A stretch of DNA of 8,912 nucleotides from JAOPZW01 sp034664395 (GTDB lineage: Bacteria; Actinomycetota; Thermoleophilia; Solirubrobacterales; Solirubrobacteraceae). The position numbers and the translations under genes are program-made. Positions within the stretch are counted from its first letter, which is position 1, and the number at the start of each line of letters is the position of its first letter. Of this stretch, positions 1 through 6,497 are shown piece after piece. Under the pieces are notes generated by a model that did no database searches, had not been told where the DNA came from, and saw only the letters and a list, made by a program, of their open reading frames with translations. Where the stretch lies: NCBI GenBank assembly GCA_034664395.1, contig JAXDHQ010000208.1, forward strand, positions 1-8,912. The letters are read 5' to 3'.

Positions 1-1225
1 CAAGCCGTCGCTCGGGCGACTGAGCACGAGCGGCGTCGTGCCGGCGTGCCGCACGCTCGACTGCGTGTCGGTCTTCGCGGTCGATGTCTCTGACGGCGCG
101 TTGGTCTGCGCGGTCGCCGCGGCATACGACACGGCCGATCCATTCTCACGCAGGCCTTCGGCAGCGGGCGCCCGGCGGGGTCACCGGTCGCGGCGGGTCG
201 GCATCCCGCAGGCCGCTCAGATGGTGTTCCACGGAGACCGGGCGGCGGCGGCCGCGTGGGAGGCGGCGCTCGAGCACGCCGCGGGCCTCGGGTGGGAGCT
301 CGTCGAGATCGACTACGCACCGTTCGCGCAGGCGGCGCGCCTGTTGTATGAGGGCGCGTGGATCGCCGAGCGGGCGGCAGCCGTGGGCGACTTCGTCGCC
401 GCGCACCCCGACGACGTCGACCCGATCGTCGCCGAGATCGTCGGTCGCGGCGAGCGGCCGACCGCCGTCGAGGCCTTCCGCAGCTCCTATTGCCTGGCCG
501 AGCTGCGGCGGGCGAGCGAGGCCGACTGGGAGCGGATCGACGCGCTGCTGCTGCCGACCACGCCGACGATCTACACGCACGAGCAGATCGCCGCGGACCC
601 GATCGCGACGAACGCGGCGCTTGGCACCTACACGAACTTCGTCAACCTCCTGGACCTCTGCGCGGTCGCGGTACCCGCCGGCGCCCGGACCGACGGCCTG
701 CCGTTCGGCGTCACGCTGATCGCCCCCCGCGACGAAGACGCCGAGCTGATCGGCCTCGCGGCGAGCTGGCTCGGCGAGCCGCCAGCCGTGGCCGCGGCGC
801 CCGCCGCAGCAGGGGCCGGGGACACGCTGCTGGCAGTGGTCGGCGCCCACCTCAGCGGTCTGCCCCTCAACCACCAGCTGACCGACCTCGGGGCGACGCT
901 CGTCGAGGCGACGCGGACCGCCGCCCTCTACCGGCTCTACGCGCTGGCCGGGACGATCCCGCCGAAACCCGGCCTCGTGCGGGCGCAGGCCGACGACGGC
1001 CACTGCATCGAGGTCGAGGTCTGGGCAATCAGCAGCGCCGGGCTCGGCCGCGTGATCGGCAGCGTCAGCCAACCCCTCTCGATCGGGGCGGTCGAGCTGG
1101 CCGACGGGACGACCGTGTCGGGCTTCGTCTGCGACTCGCGGGTCGTCGAAACGTCGCGCGACATCACGGAGTGGGGTGGCTGGCGGGCGTTCGTCGCCGC
1201 CTCGTCGCATGCCTCCCGCGCCTGA
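1..1225 (+). CDS. atzF: Allophanate hydrolase, partial (5' end outside window)
   Basis: Allophanate hydrolase splits allophanate to ammonia and CO2, the second half of the urea carboxylase/allophanate hydrolase route. The reading frame is open from base 2, and its first visible residues (KPSLGRLSTSGVVPACRTLD) belong to the middle of the amidase-signature domain, so the catalytic Lys-Ser-Ser part lies upstream of the window. Family blocks follow: LYEGAWIAERAA (about base 344), LLLPTTPTIYT (about 545) and GTYTNFVNLLDLCAVAVPAG (about 622). An Ala-rich linker near 780-820 leads into the AtzF C-terminal domain, with GAHLSGLPLNHQL (about 842), a GTIPPKPGLVR block (about 950) and a final DITEWGGWRAF. 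In studied homologues this domain finishes the reaction by decarboxylating N-carboxycarbamate. The stop is TGA at 1223-1225. The stretch at about 149-196 between DPFSR and RVGIP is unusually Arg-rich with looser codon use, but no stop breaks it. Urea carboxylase would be expected upstream. Confidence 0.93.
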   Translation, partial: KPSLGRLSTSGVVPACRTLDCVSVFAVDVSDGALVCAVAAAYDTADPFSRRPSAAGARRGHRSRRVGIPQAAQMVFHGDRAAAAAWEAALEHAAGLGWELVEIDYAPFAQAARLLYEGAWIAERAAAVGDFVAAHPDDVDPIVAEIVGRGERPTAVEAFRSSYCLAELRRASEADWERIDALLLPTTPTIYTHEQIAADPIATNAALGTYTNFVNLLDLCAVAVPAGARTDGLPFGVTLIAPRDEDAELIGLAASWLGEPPAVAAAPAAAGAGDTLLAVVGAHLSGLPLNHQLTDLGATLVEATRTAALYRLYALAGTIPPKPGLVRAQADDGHCIEVEVWAISSAGLGRVIGSVSQPLSIGAVELADGTTVSGFVCDSRVVETSRDITEWGGWRAFVAASSHASRA

Positions 1226-1336
1226 GTGAGCCCGGCTGGGCGGCCGTGGCAACCAGCTCTAGTCGAGCGCCTGGGGTCCCGTCGTCGTCGATTATCGGTG
1301 TCCCGGCGGTCAGCCGGATCTCGGTGCTTGTGACCT

Positions 1337-1359
1337 GGTGCCACGTTCCTGATGGCACC
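1337..1359. terminator. Hairpin between convergent genes, possible bidirectional terminator
   Basis: A perfect 7-bp inverted repeat, GGTGCCA (1337-1343) and TGGCACC (1353-1359), encloses a 9-nt loop. It lies between the convergent ends of atzF (stop at 1225) and the hydratase-like gene (stop ends at 1364), only 4 nt past the latter. The position suits a shared terminator, but no U-run follows on either strand, so intrinsic termination would be weak. The 138-nt intergenic stretch holds nothing else I recognise; it is less GC-rich at third positions than the flanking genes in every frame. Confidence 0.35.
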
Positions 1360-1363
1360 CCGA

Positions 1364-2065
1364 TCAGGTCCGCGCGGTTACGGCCCGGCCGCTGCCAGTG
1401 AGCGCCACGGTGAGCGTCTGGCCGCCGGCGAGCGCGATCGCTGGGATCGCCGACCCGGTGATGACGAGCTCGCCGGCTCGCAGGCCGGCGCCGGCGAGGC
1501 TCGCCTGCGCGGCGATCGACCGGATGACCGCCACGAGATCGCCGAGCGCCGCGGCCGGGTCGATTTCCGCGGCGCGCTGCTGGCCGTCGATCGTCACGTC
1601 GAGGCGTGTCGTGGCCACGTCGGCGGCTGTGGCCGGGGTCCATGCGCCGACGAGGTAGGCCCGGTGGAAGACGTTGCCCGCCAGGACGGCGGCGAGGTCG
1701 TCTGGCGGCTCGAGATCGACGAGCTCGATCGCCGGTGCGATCGCGCCGACGGCGGCCGCGACGTCCTCCAGGCTCGCGTCGGCTGCGACGTCGAAATCGA
1801 CGCGGATCGCGAGCTCGGGCTCGAACGTCGGCGCGGACCAGCCGTCGAGCGCCGCGCTGCCGCCGTCGGCGACGCGGGTCGCGTCGGTGAGGAAGCCCGC
1901 GACCGGCGCGCCGGTGCCGGCCTTCTCCATCGCGGCGGCCGTCCCCAGGCCGGCCTTCCAGCCGACCGATCGTGCGCCCCCGGCGAGCAGGTCGGCCCGG
2001 CGCCGGCCCTGGGCGGACATGCCGTCGACGACGCGCTGGTCGTCGAGGTTGCGGTCGATGTTCAT
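1364..2065 (-). CDS. 2-keto-4-pentenoate hydratase-like (MhpD/FAH-superfamily) protein
   Basis: The 233-residue product resembles 2-keto-4-pentenoate hydratases and oxo-acid decarboxylases of the fumarylacetoacetase fold, which use a divalent metal to act on short 2-oxo acids. Visible family marks are GWKAGL (residues 35-40, with the conserved Lys37), the acidic pair in FEPELAIRV (Glu82 and Glu84), PAIELVD with Glu114 as likely third metal ligand, GNVFHRAYLVG (130-140), and the C-terminal LRAGELVITGS block (195-205). It is somewhat shorter than MhpD (about 260-270 residues). The ATG at 2065-2063 overlaps the upstream regulator's TGA as ATGA, and a GGAGG-type Shine-Dalgarno lies about 9 nt before it, so it is probably translationally coupled to the regulator. 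The substrate is unknown. A hydratase or decarboxylase of a 2-oxo acid is the default; a ureidoglycolate-lyase-type role is possible from context only. The fold call is fairly sure, the reaction is not. Confidence 0.84.
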   Translation of the reverse strand: MNIDRNLDDQRVVDGMSAQGRRRADLLAGGARSVGWKAGLGTAAAMEKAGTGAPVAGFLTDATRVADGGSAALDGWSAPTFEPELAIRVDFDVAADASLEDVAAAVGAIAPAIELVDLEPPDDLAAVLAGNVFHRAYLVGAWTPATAADVATTRLDVTIDGQQRAAEIDPAAALGDLVAVIRSIAAQASLAGAGLRAGELVITGSAIPAIALAGGQTLTVALTGSGRAVTART

Positions 2066-2700
2066 GAGCTCATCCCTCCCCGGGGGAGCAGGAGACGGAG
2101 GGTGTTGTCGAGATGGCGGCCGATGATCGCGAGCGCATCGCTCGGCTTGCGGGCGGTCACTGCGGTGACGAGCTCGCGGTGCTCGGCGAGGATCGAGCGG
2201 CTGCGGCCCGCGTCGCGCGCGATCGCGGCGATCCCCATCCGGCTCTGCCGGTCGCGCAGCGAGTCGTGCAGCGCCAGCAGGATCGGGTTGCCGGCGGCGG
2301 CGACGAACAGCCGGTGGAACTCGCGGTCGGCGTTGACGAAGGCCGCGGTGTCGTCGGCGTCCGCCAGCCGCGCCTGCTCGGCGATCGATGCCGCGAGATC
2401 CTCACCGAGGTCGACGCCCCTGATGATGACCTTCTCGATCGCATGTCGCTCGATGAGCAGGCGGGTCTCGAGGACGCTCTCGACCTCCGCGACCGACACG
2501 GGGACGACGAGGGCGCCGCGTTTCGGGTAGAGCCGCAGCAGTCCTTCGCTCTCCAGGCGCAGGAACGCCTCGCGCACCGGCGTGCGGCTCATGCCGGCGC
2601 CCTCGGCGATCTCGCCCTCGCTGATCAGCTCGCCGCCCCCGACGCGCCCGTCGAGGATGCGCTGCTTGGCGAAGCTGTACGCCCGATCGGCTGCCGTCAT
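2062..2700 (-). CDS. GntR-family (FadR/FCD subfamily) transcriptional regulator
   Basis: This 212-residue protein has a GntR winged helix-turn-helix at residues 4-66, with recognition region AEGAGMSRTPVREAFLRLE (32-50) and wing LYPKRGALVVP (57-67). An FCD ligand-binding domain fills the rest. Asp125 and His129 (in NADREFHRLF), His174 (AEHREL) and His196 (GRHLDN) are in the positions that bind a metal in FCD proteins, so the sensor looks intact. The ATG at 2700-2698 is chosen because the protein then begins just before the first wHTH helix; the frame runs on to 2778, but those extra residues would cross the promoter region. No Shine-Dalgarno is close and a -10-like TATAGA ends 6 nt upstream, so the message may be leaderless. 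The gene diverges from glcDEF-aceB, as glcC does in E. coli, and a GlcC-like role sensing glycolate or glyoxylate is inferred. It overlaps the hydratase-like gene by 4 bp. Confidence 0.93.
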   Translation of the reverse strand: MTAADRAYSFAKQRILDGRVGGGELISEGEIAEGAGMSRTPVREAFLRLESEGLLRLYPKRGALVVPVSVAEVESVLETRLLIERHAIEKVIIRGVDLGEDLAASIAEQARLADADDTAAFVNADREFHRLFVAAAGNPILLALHDSLRDRQSRMGIAAIARDAGRSRSILAEHRELVTAVTARKPSDALAIIGRHLDNTLRLLLPRGGMSS

Positions 2701-2712
2701 GTTGCATCTATA
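2701..2712 (-). promoter_or_regulatory. Putative -10 region of the gntR-type gene, leaderless start
   Basis: On the minus strand a TATAGA box (2712-2707) is followed by six bases, TGCAAC, and then the ATG at 2700. That spacing would start transcription at or beside the A of the start codon. No good -35 hexamer is seen 16-19 nt further upstream, so activity may be weak or need an activator. The call rests on spacing and the lack of a nearby Shine-Dalgarno. Confidence 0.42.
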
Positions 2713-2720
2713 TCGCATCC

Positions 2721-2749
2721 TTGACACGTCGGCATAGACGTGACATAAA
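2721..2749 (+). promoter_or_regulatory. Putative sigma-70-type promoter of the glcDEF-aceB operon
   Basis: A consensus -35 hexamer, TTGACA (2721-2726), is followed after exactly 17 nt by CATAAA (2744-2749), which matches TATAAT at four of six positions. Seven bases separate the -10 from the GTG at 2757, so transcription would begin at about 2756-2757 and the glcD message would be leaderless. No Shine-Dalgarno precedes the GTG, which agrees. Confidence 0.55.
2722..2745. promoter_or_regulatory. Candidate operator palindrome for the divergent regulator
   Basis: TGACACGTC (2722-2730) and GACGTGACA (2737-2745) form an inverted repeat with 8 of 9 positions paired and a 6-nt centre. It covers the forward -35 hexamer and most of the forward spacer, so a bound dimer would block the glc promoter. 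It also covers the place where a reverse -35 would sit, which could allow autoregulation. FCD-GntR proteins bind short palindromes in divergent promoters; the assignment to this regulator is inferred from position. Confidence 0.45.
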
Positions 2750-2756
2750 TGCAACA

Positions 2757-4136
2757 GTGGAATCGATCGTCGCGGCATTGCGTCAGGCCGGGCTCGGCGA
2801 GCGCGTGCTCACCGATCGGGCGCAGCTCGCCGCGTTCGGATCCGACGCGCTGACCGCGTTCCACGCGAAGGCCGCAGCGATCGTGGTGGTCGAGTCGGCC
2901 GACGAGGTCGTCGCGGCCGTCAAGGTCTGCCACCGCCTCGGTGTGCCGTTCGTCGCCCGCGGCAGCGGGACCTCGCTGTCGGGCGGCTCGCTGCCGATCG
3001 AGGGCGGCGTCGTCATCGCGCTCAACCGCCTCAACCGCGTGCTGCACGTCGATCCCGAGGCACGGATCGCCGTCGTGCAGCCCGGCGTCATCAACGCGCA
3101 CGTGAGCGTTGCCGCGGCGGCGCACGGGCTCGCCTACGCGCCCGATCCGTCGAGCCAGTCGGTCTGCACGATCGGCGGCAACCTCGCCTTCAACGCCGGC
3201 GGCGCGCACTGCCTCAAGCACGGGATGACGAGCAACCACGTCCTCGGCGTGGACGTCGTCCTGCCCGACGGCGAGCGCGCGACGCTCGGCGGCACGTCGA
3301 CCGAAGGCGCCGGGCCGGACTGGACCGGCATGTTCTGCGGCTCGGAGGGGCTGTTCGGCATCGCCGTCGAGGTGACGCTGCGCCTCGTCGCGGTCCCCGA
3401 GGCGACGCGGACCTCACTCGCGGTCTACGACTCGCTCGCCGCGGCGGGCGACGCGGTCGCGGAGATCGTCGCGGCGGGGCTGCTGCCGGTGGCGATGGAG
3501 ATCATGGACGCCCTCGCGATCGAGGCCGCCGAGGCGTCGGTGAAGCCGAACTACCCGAAGGGCGCGGCGCTGCTCATCGTCGAGCTCGAGGGCGAGCGCG
3601 ACGTCGTCGCCGACGACGCCGCGCGCCTGGACGGGCTGCTCACCGCCTCCGGCGCGGGCGAGGTCCGCACCACTGAGGACCTCGCGGAGCGCGCGCTCAT
3701 CTGGAAGGGCCGCAAGAGCGCGTTCTCGGCGGTCGGCTGGCTGTCGCCCGACTACCTCGTGCAGGACGGCGTCGTGCCCCGCACGCGGCTCGGCGAGGCG
3801 CTCGCGCGGATCGACGCGATGAGCGCCGAGGTCGGCATCCGCGTCGCGAACGTCTTCCACGCCGGCGACGGCAACCTCCACCCGCTGATCCTGTTCGACG
3901 GCCGCGAGGACGGCGAACTCGAGCGCGCCGAGCAGCTCGCGGGGCAGATCCTGAGGATGTGCGTCGAGCTCGGCGGGTCGATCACGGGCGAGCATGGCGT
4001 CGGGGTCGAGAAGCGCCAGTACCTGTCGCTGATGTTCTCCGAGGACGACCTCGCGCTCATGCACGAGGTGCGGCGCGCCGTCGACCCGGCCGAGCTCGCC
4101 AACCGCGGCAAGCTGCTCGAGCTCGTGGAGTCATGA
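2757..4136 (+). CDS. glcD: Glycolate oxidase, FAD-binding subunit GlcD
   Basis: GlcD is the catalytic FAD subunit of the GlcDEF complex, which oxidises glycolate to glyoxylate and passes electrons to the respiratory chain. The FAD-binding PCMH domain occupies about residues 35-210, with RGSGTSLSGG (68-77) and the PSSQSVCTIGGN block (131-142). The C-terminal FAD-oxidase domain carries VFHAGDGNLHP (366-376) and GEHGVGVEKR (411-420), both typical of the GlcD/D-lactate dehydrogenase family. The GTG at 2757 gives 459 residues. An in-frame TTG at 2721 is rejected because it coincides with the TTGACA promoter box and the added residues look non-coding. The stop overlaps the glcE start as ATGA. A D-lactate dehydrogenase could look similar alone, but glcE and glcF directly downstream settle the call. 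Related 2-hydroxy acids such as lactate may also be substrates. Confidence 0.94.
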   Translation: MESIVAALRQAGLGERVLTDRAQLAAFGSDALTAFHAKAAAIVVVESADEVVAAVKVCHRLGVPFVARGSGTSLSGGSLPIEGGVVIALNRLNRVLHVDPEARIAVVQPGVINAHVSVAAAAHGLAYAPDPSSQSVCTIGGNLAFNAGGAHCLKHGMTSNHVLGVDVVLPDGERATLGGTSTEGAGPDWTGMFCGSEGLFGIAVEVTLRLVAVPEATRTSLAVYDSLAAAGDAVAEIVAAGLLPVAMEIMDALAIEAAEASVKPNYPKGAALLIVELEGERDVVADDAARLDGLLTASGAGEVRTTEDLAERALIWKGRKSAFSAVGWLSPDYLVQDGVVPRTRLGEALARIDAMSAEVGIRVANVFHAGDGNLHPLILFDGREDGELERAEQLAGQILRMCVELGGSITGEHGVGVEKRQYLSLMFSEDDLALMHEVRRAVDPAELANRGKLLELVES

Positions 4137-5215
4137 CCGCGCTGGCCGCCCGCGATGTCGCCGACGTGCAGGACGCCGTCCGCGCCGGACGCGTCCTGCC
4201 GGTTGCCGGCGCGACGAAGCCGGCGCTCTCGGGCTTTGTCGACGGCGTCTCCCCGCTCGACGTGTCGGGGCTGCGCGGGATCGTCGACTACGACCCCGGC
4301 GAGCTGACGCTGACCGCGCGCGCAGGCACCCCGGTGGCGGACGTCGCGGCGGCGCTCGCCGACCACGGGCAGCACCTGCCGTTCGATCCTCCCCTGACTG
4401 CCGCCGGTGCGACCGTCGGCGGCGTCGTCGCGTCGGGCACCTCGGGACCCGGCGCGTTTCGTCACGGCGGCATCCGCGACTTCGTCATCGGGGTGCGCTG
4501 CGTCGACGGGACGGGGCGGCTCGTCGCCGGCGGTGGGAAGGTCGTCAAGAACGCGGCGGGGTTCGACCTCCCGAAGCTCATGGTCGGCTCGATCGGGCGC
4601 CTCAGCGTGCTCGTCGAGGTGTCGTTCAAGGTCTTCCCGGCGCCGCAGGCGACGCTGACCGTCGCGGCCGACGTCGATCCGGGGGACTGGCGCCAGGCCG
4701 TCGCGGTCCTGCTCGCCGCGCGACGGACACCGGTCGAGCTCGATGCGCTCGACGTCGCCGGCGGGCAGGTCCTGCTGCGCCTCGCCGGCGCGGCGCGGCC
4801 CCTGGCCGCGCGAGCCGAGCGCCTCGTCGCGGCGCTCCCGGTCGCGGCCACCGTGCTCGACGACGACGCCGACGTCTGGCGTGCCGCCTCGGAGTTGACC
4901 TGGGCAGCCCGCGACCAGCCGCTCGTGCGGGTTGCGACGACCGTGCACACCGTGCCGCAGGTGGCGGCGGCCGGCACGCGGATGGGCGCCGTGGTGCGCG
5001 TGAGCCTCGGCGGGAACCTGACCTGGGTGGCGCTGCCCGACGGCGATGCGCTGGCGGCTTTCGGCGACGAGCTGCGCGCGATCGGCCTGCGCGGCGTCGC
5101 GCTGCGCGGCACCGATCCGCGCGCGGCGTTGCTCGGCAGCGACGCCGGCGGCGGCGCGTTCGGCGCGCGCGTGCGCGCGGCCCTCGACCCCGACGACCGC
5201 TTCCTGGAGATCTGA
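4133..5215 (+). CDS. glcE: Glycolate oxidase, FAD-binding subunit GlcE
   Basis: GlcE is the smaller FAD-domain subunit needed for glycolate oxidase activity. The 360-residue protein has a PCMH-type fold in its N-terminal half: LPVAGATKPALSG (22-34) stands where GlcD has its Gly-rich loop, then LTARAGTPVADV (60-71), GATVGGVVASGTSGP (92-106) and the strongly conserved GGKVVKNAAGFDLPKL block (134-149) followed by GSIGRLSVLVE. The C-terminal half (about 175-350) is more variable and ends in LDPDDRFLEI, like the closing segment of FAD-linked oxidases. The ATG at 4133 overlaps the glcD TGA; a GGAG lies only 2 nt before it, so translation probably depends on coupling. The length is near that of E. 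coli GlcE (about 350). It ends 1 bp before glcF. Confidence 0.94.
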   Translation: MTALAARDVADVQDAVRAGRVLPVAGATKPALSGFVDGVSPLDVSGLRGIVDYDPGELTLTARAGTPVADVAAALADHGQHLPFDPPLTAAGATVGGVVASGTSGPGAFRHGGIRDFVIGVRCVDGTGRLVAGGGKVVKNAAGFDLPKLMVGSIGRLSVLVEVSFKVFPAPQATLTVAADVDPGDWRQAVAVLLAARRTPVELDALDVAGGQVLLRLAGAARPLAARAERLVAALPVAATVLDDDADVWRAASELTWAARDQPLVRVATTVHTVPQVAAAGTRMGAVVRVSLGGNLTWVALPDGDALAAFGDELRAIGLRGVALRGTDPRAALLGSDAGGGAFGARVRAALDPDDRFLEI

Positions 5216-5216
5216 C

Positions 5217-6497
5217 GTGCAGCACGCGATCGACGTCGATGCGCTCGGGCCGATGGGCAAGCCGATGGCCGAGGCGATCAGCTCCTGCGTGCACTGCGGC
5301 TTCTGCCTGCCGAGCTGCCCCACGTACGTGGAGTTGGGCGAGGAGATGGACTCGCCGCGCGGGCGCATCTTCCTCATGAAGGAGGTGCTCGAGGGCAAGC
5401 TCGAGGTTGAGCTCGCGCTGCCCTACGTCGACAACTGTCTCGGCTGCCAGGCCTGCGAGACGTCGTGCCCGTCGGGCGTGCCGTATGGCGAGCTCATCAC
5501 GCCGTTTCGCATGTATGCCGAGGAGCGGCGGGAGCGCGCTCCGCTCGACCGCCTCCAGCGGGCGCTCGTCCTGCAGACGCTGCCCTACCCGCGGCGTCTG
5601 CGCATCGCCGCCCGCGCCGGGCGCCTCGCCAAGCCGCTCGCGCGCGTGCTGCCAAAGCCGATGCGGTCGATGCTCGACCTGCTCCCGTCCCGGCTCCCCC
5701 GGGGCGGCGCGCTGCCGCCGTTCGTGCCGGCGCAGGGCCCGCGTCGCGCGCGCGTCGCGCTGCTGGCCGGCTGCGCCCAGCGGGTGCTCGCCCCCGACAT
5801 CGGCTGGGCGACGGTGCGGGTGCTCGCGCGCAACGGCGTCGAGGTGGTCGTGCCGGAGGAGCAGGGCTGCTGCGGCGCGCTCGCACTGCACACCGGCGCG
5901 CGCGGCCCGGCGACGCGTCAGGCACGGGGGACGCTCGCCGCGTTCCCCGACGACGTCGACGCCGTCGTCGTCAACGCCGCCGGGTGTGCGTCGGGGATGA
6001 AGGAGTACGGGCTGCTGCTGGCCGGCGAGCCCGACGAGGCAGCCGGCCGCGCCTTCGCCGAGCGCGTCGTCGACGTCGCGGCCTTCCTCGCGCAGCTCGG
6101 GCTGCGCGGGACGCCGCCCGCGCTCGCGGCTCCGCTGAAGGTCGCCTACCACGACGCCTGCCACCTCGCCCACGCGCAGGGCGTGCGCGCGCAGCCGCGC
6201 GAGCTGCTGGCCGCGATCGAGGGGGTCGAGCTCGTCGAGCCGGCCGAGTGGGAGCTCTGCTGCGGCTCGGCCGGGACGTACAACATCGAGAAGCCCGAGA
6301 CGGCCCACGCGCTCGGGGAGCGCAAGGTCGACAACCTGCTCGCCACCGGCGCCGACCTCGTCGCGAGCGGCAACATCGGCTGCCTCACGCAGATCGACAC
6401 GCACCTGCGCCTGCGCGGCCGAGAGCTTCCGATCCTGCACACGATCCAGGTCCTCGACCGGGCCTACGAGACGACCTTGGAGGAGCTGCGCCGATGA
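5217..6497 (+). CDS. glcF: Glycolate oxidase, iron-sulfur subunit GlcF
   Basis: GlcF carries electrons from the flavin subunits towards the membrane quinone pool. The 426-residue protein opens with two [4Fe-4S] motifs of the CxxCxxCxxxCP type: Cys24, 27, 30 and 34, and Cys74, 77, 80 and 84. Two cysteine-rich CCG domains follow, the first with GCAQRVLAP (185-193) and GCCGAL (217-222), the second with DACHLAHAQGVR (313-324) and CCGSAGTYNI (348-357). Every expected cysteine is present and the length suits the family (about 405-430). The GTG at 5217 is preferred because GGAG lies 7 nt upstream, it starts 1 bp after the glcE stop, and any longer frame would run inside glcE. The stop overlaps the aceB ATG by 4 bp. 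No membrane segment is evident, so it should be a peripheral membrane protein. Confidence 0.95.
   Translation: MQHAIDVDALGPMGKPMAEAISSCVHCGFCLPSCPTYVELGEEMDSPRGRIFLMKEVLEGKLEVELALPYVDNCLGCQACETSCPSGVPYGELITPFRMYAEERRERAPLDRLQRALVLQTLPYPRRLRIAARAGRLAKPLARVLPKPMRSMLDLLPSRLPRGGALPPFVPAQGPRRARVALLAGCAQRVLAPDIGWATVRVLARNGVEVVVPEEQGCCGALALHTGARGPATRQARGTLAAFPDDVDAVVVNAAGCASGMKEYGLLLAGEPDEAAGRAFAERVVDVAAFLAQLGLRGTPPALAAPLKVAYHDACHLAHAQGVRAQPRELLAAIEGVELVEPAEWELCCGSAGTYNIEKPETAHALGERKVDNLLATGADLVASGNIGCLTQIDTHLRLRGRELPILHTIQVLDRAYETTLEELRR

Larger units (their letters stand above)
2700..2756. repeat. Inverted 13-bp element next to both divergent start codons
   Basis: TATAGATGCAACA (2712 down to 2700, minus strand) and CATAAATGCAACA (2744-2756, plus strand) match at 11 of 13 positions. 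The core is a perfect 8-bp inverted repeat, TGTTGCAT (2700-2707) and ATGCAACA (2749-2756). Each copy holds a -10-like box and runs up to the start codon of its own gene. It could be a pair of regulator half-sites or a conserved initiation element. Confidence 0.5.

Noticed and set aside
149..196. Possible compensated frameshift in the Arg-rich stretch of atzF.
   Set aside because: Conserved blocks on both sides are in the same frame, this linker varies in the family, and no stop codon interrupts it.
1164..1643. Minus-strand open frame running past the hydratase-like gene into atzF, with a plausible-looking stretch (TEIRLTAGTPIIDDDG).
   Set aside because: Most of it is an Arg-rich shadow of the hydratase frame. 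In the intergenic part the third positions are less GC-rich than in true genes here, and no start with a ribosome binding site is evident. The hydratase already ends like its family, so a frameshifted extension is not needed.
2721..2756. TTG at 2721 as the glcD start.
   Set aside because: It coincides with the TTGACA -35 hexamer, has no ribosome binding site, and the 12 added residues do not look like a GlcD N-terminus.
2701..2778. N-terminal extension of the GntR-type regulator up to 2778.
   Set aside because: The extra 26 residues do not resemble the family, would cross the divergent promoter and the start of glcD, and the ATG at 2700 places the winged helix at the usual distance from the N-terminus.
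3752..5398. Long minus-strand open frame (548 codons) opposite glcD, glcE and glcF.
   Set aside because: Low-complexity Arg/Asp/His-rich translation without a family motif, a common antisense shadow in high-GC genes, while the plus strand carries three intact recognised proteins.
4626..6440. Long minus-strand open frame (604 codons) opposite glcE and glcF.
   Set aside because: Same antisense shadow effect; extreme Arg content towards its end and no recognisable domain.
5465..6493. Upstream extension of the malate synthase frame inside glcF, suggesting a fusion.
   Set aside because: The added 343 residues are Arg/Ala-rich nonsense in the wrong frame of glcF; the ATG at 6494 has a Shine-Dalgarno and gives the normal length for the A isoform.
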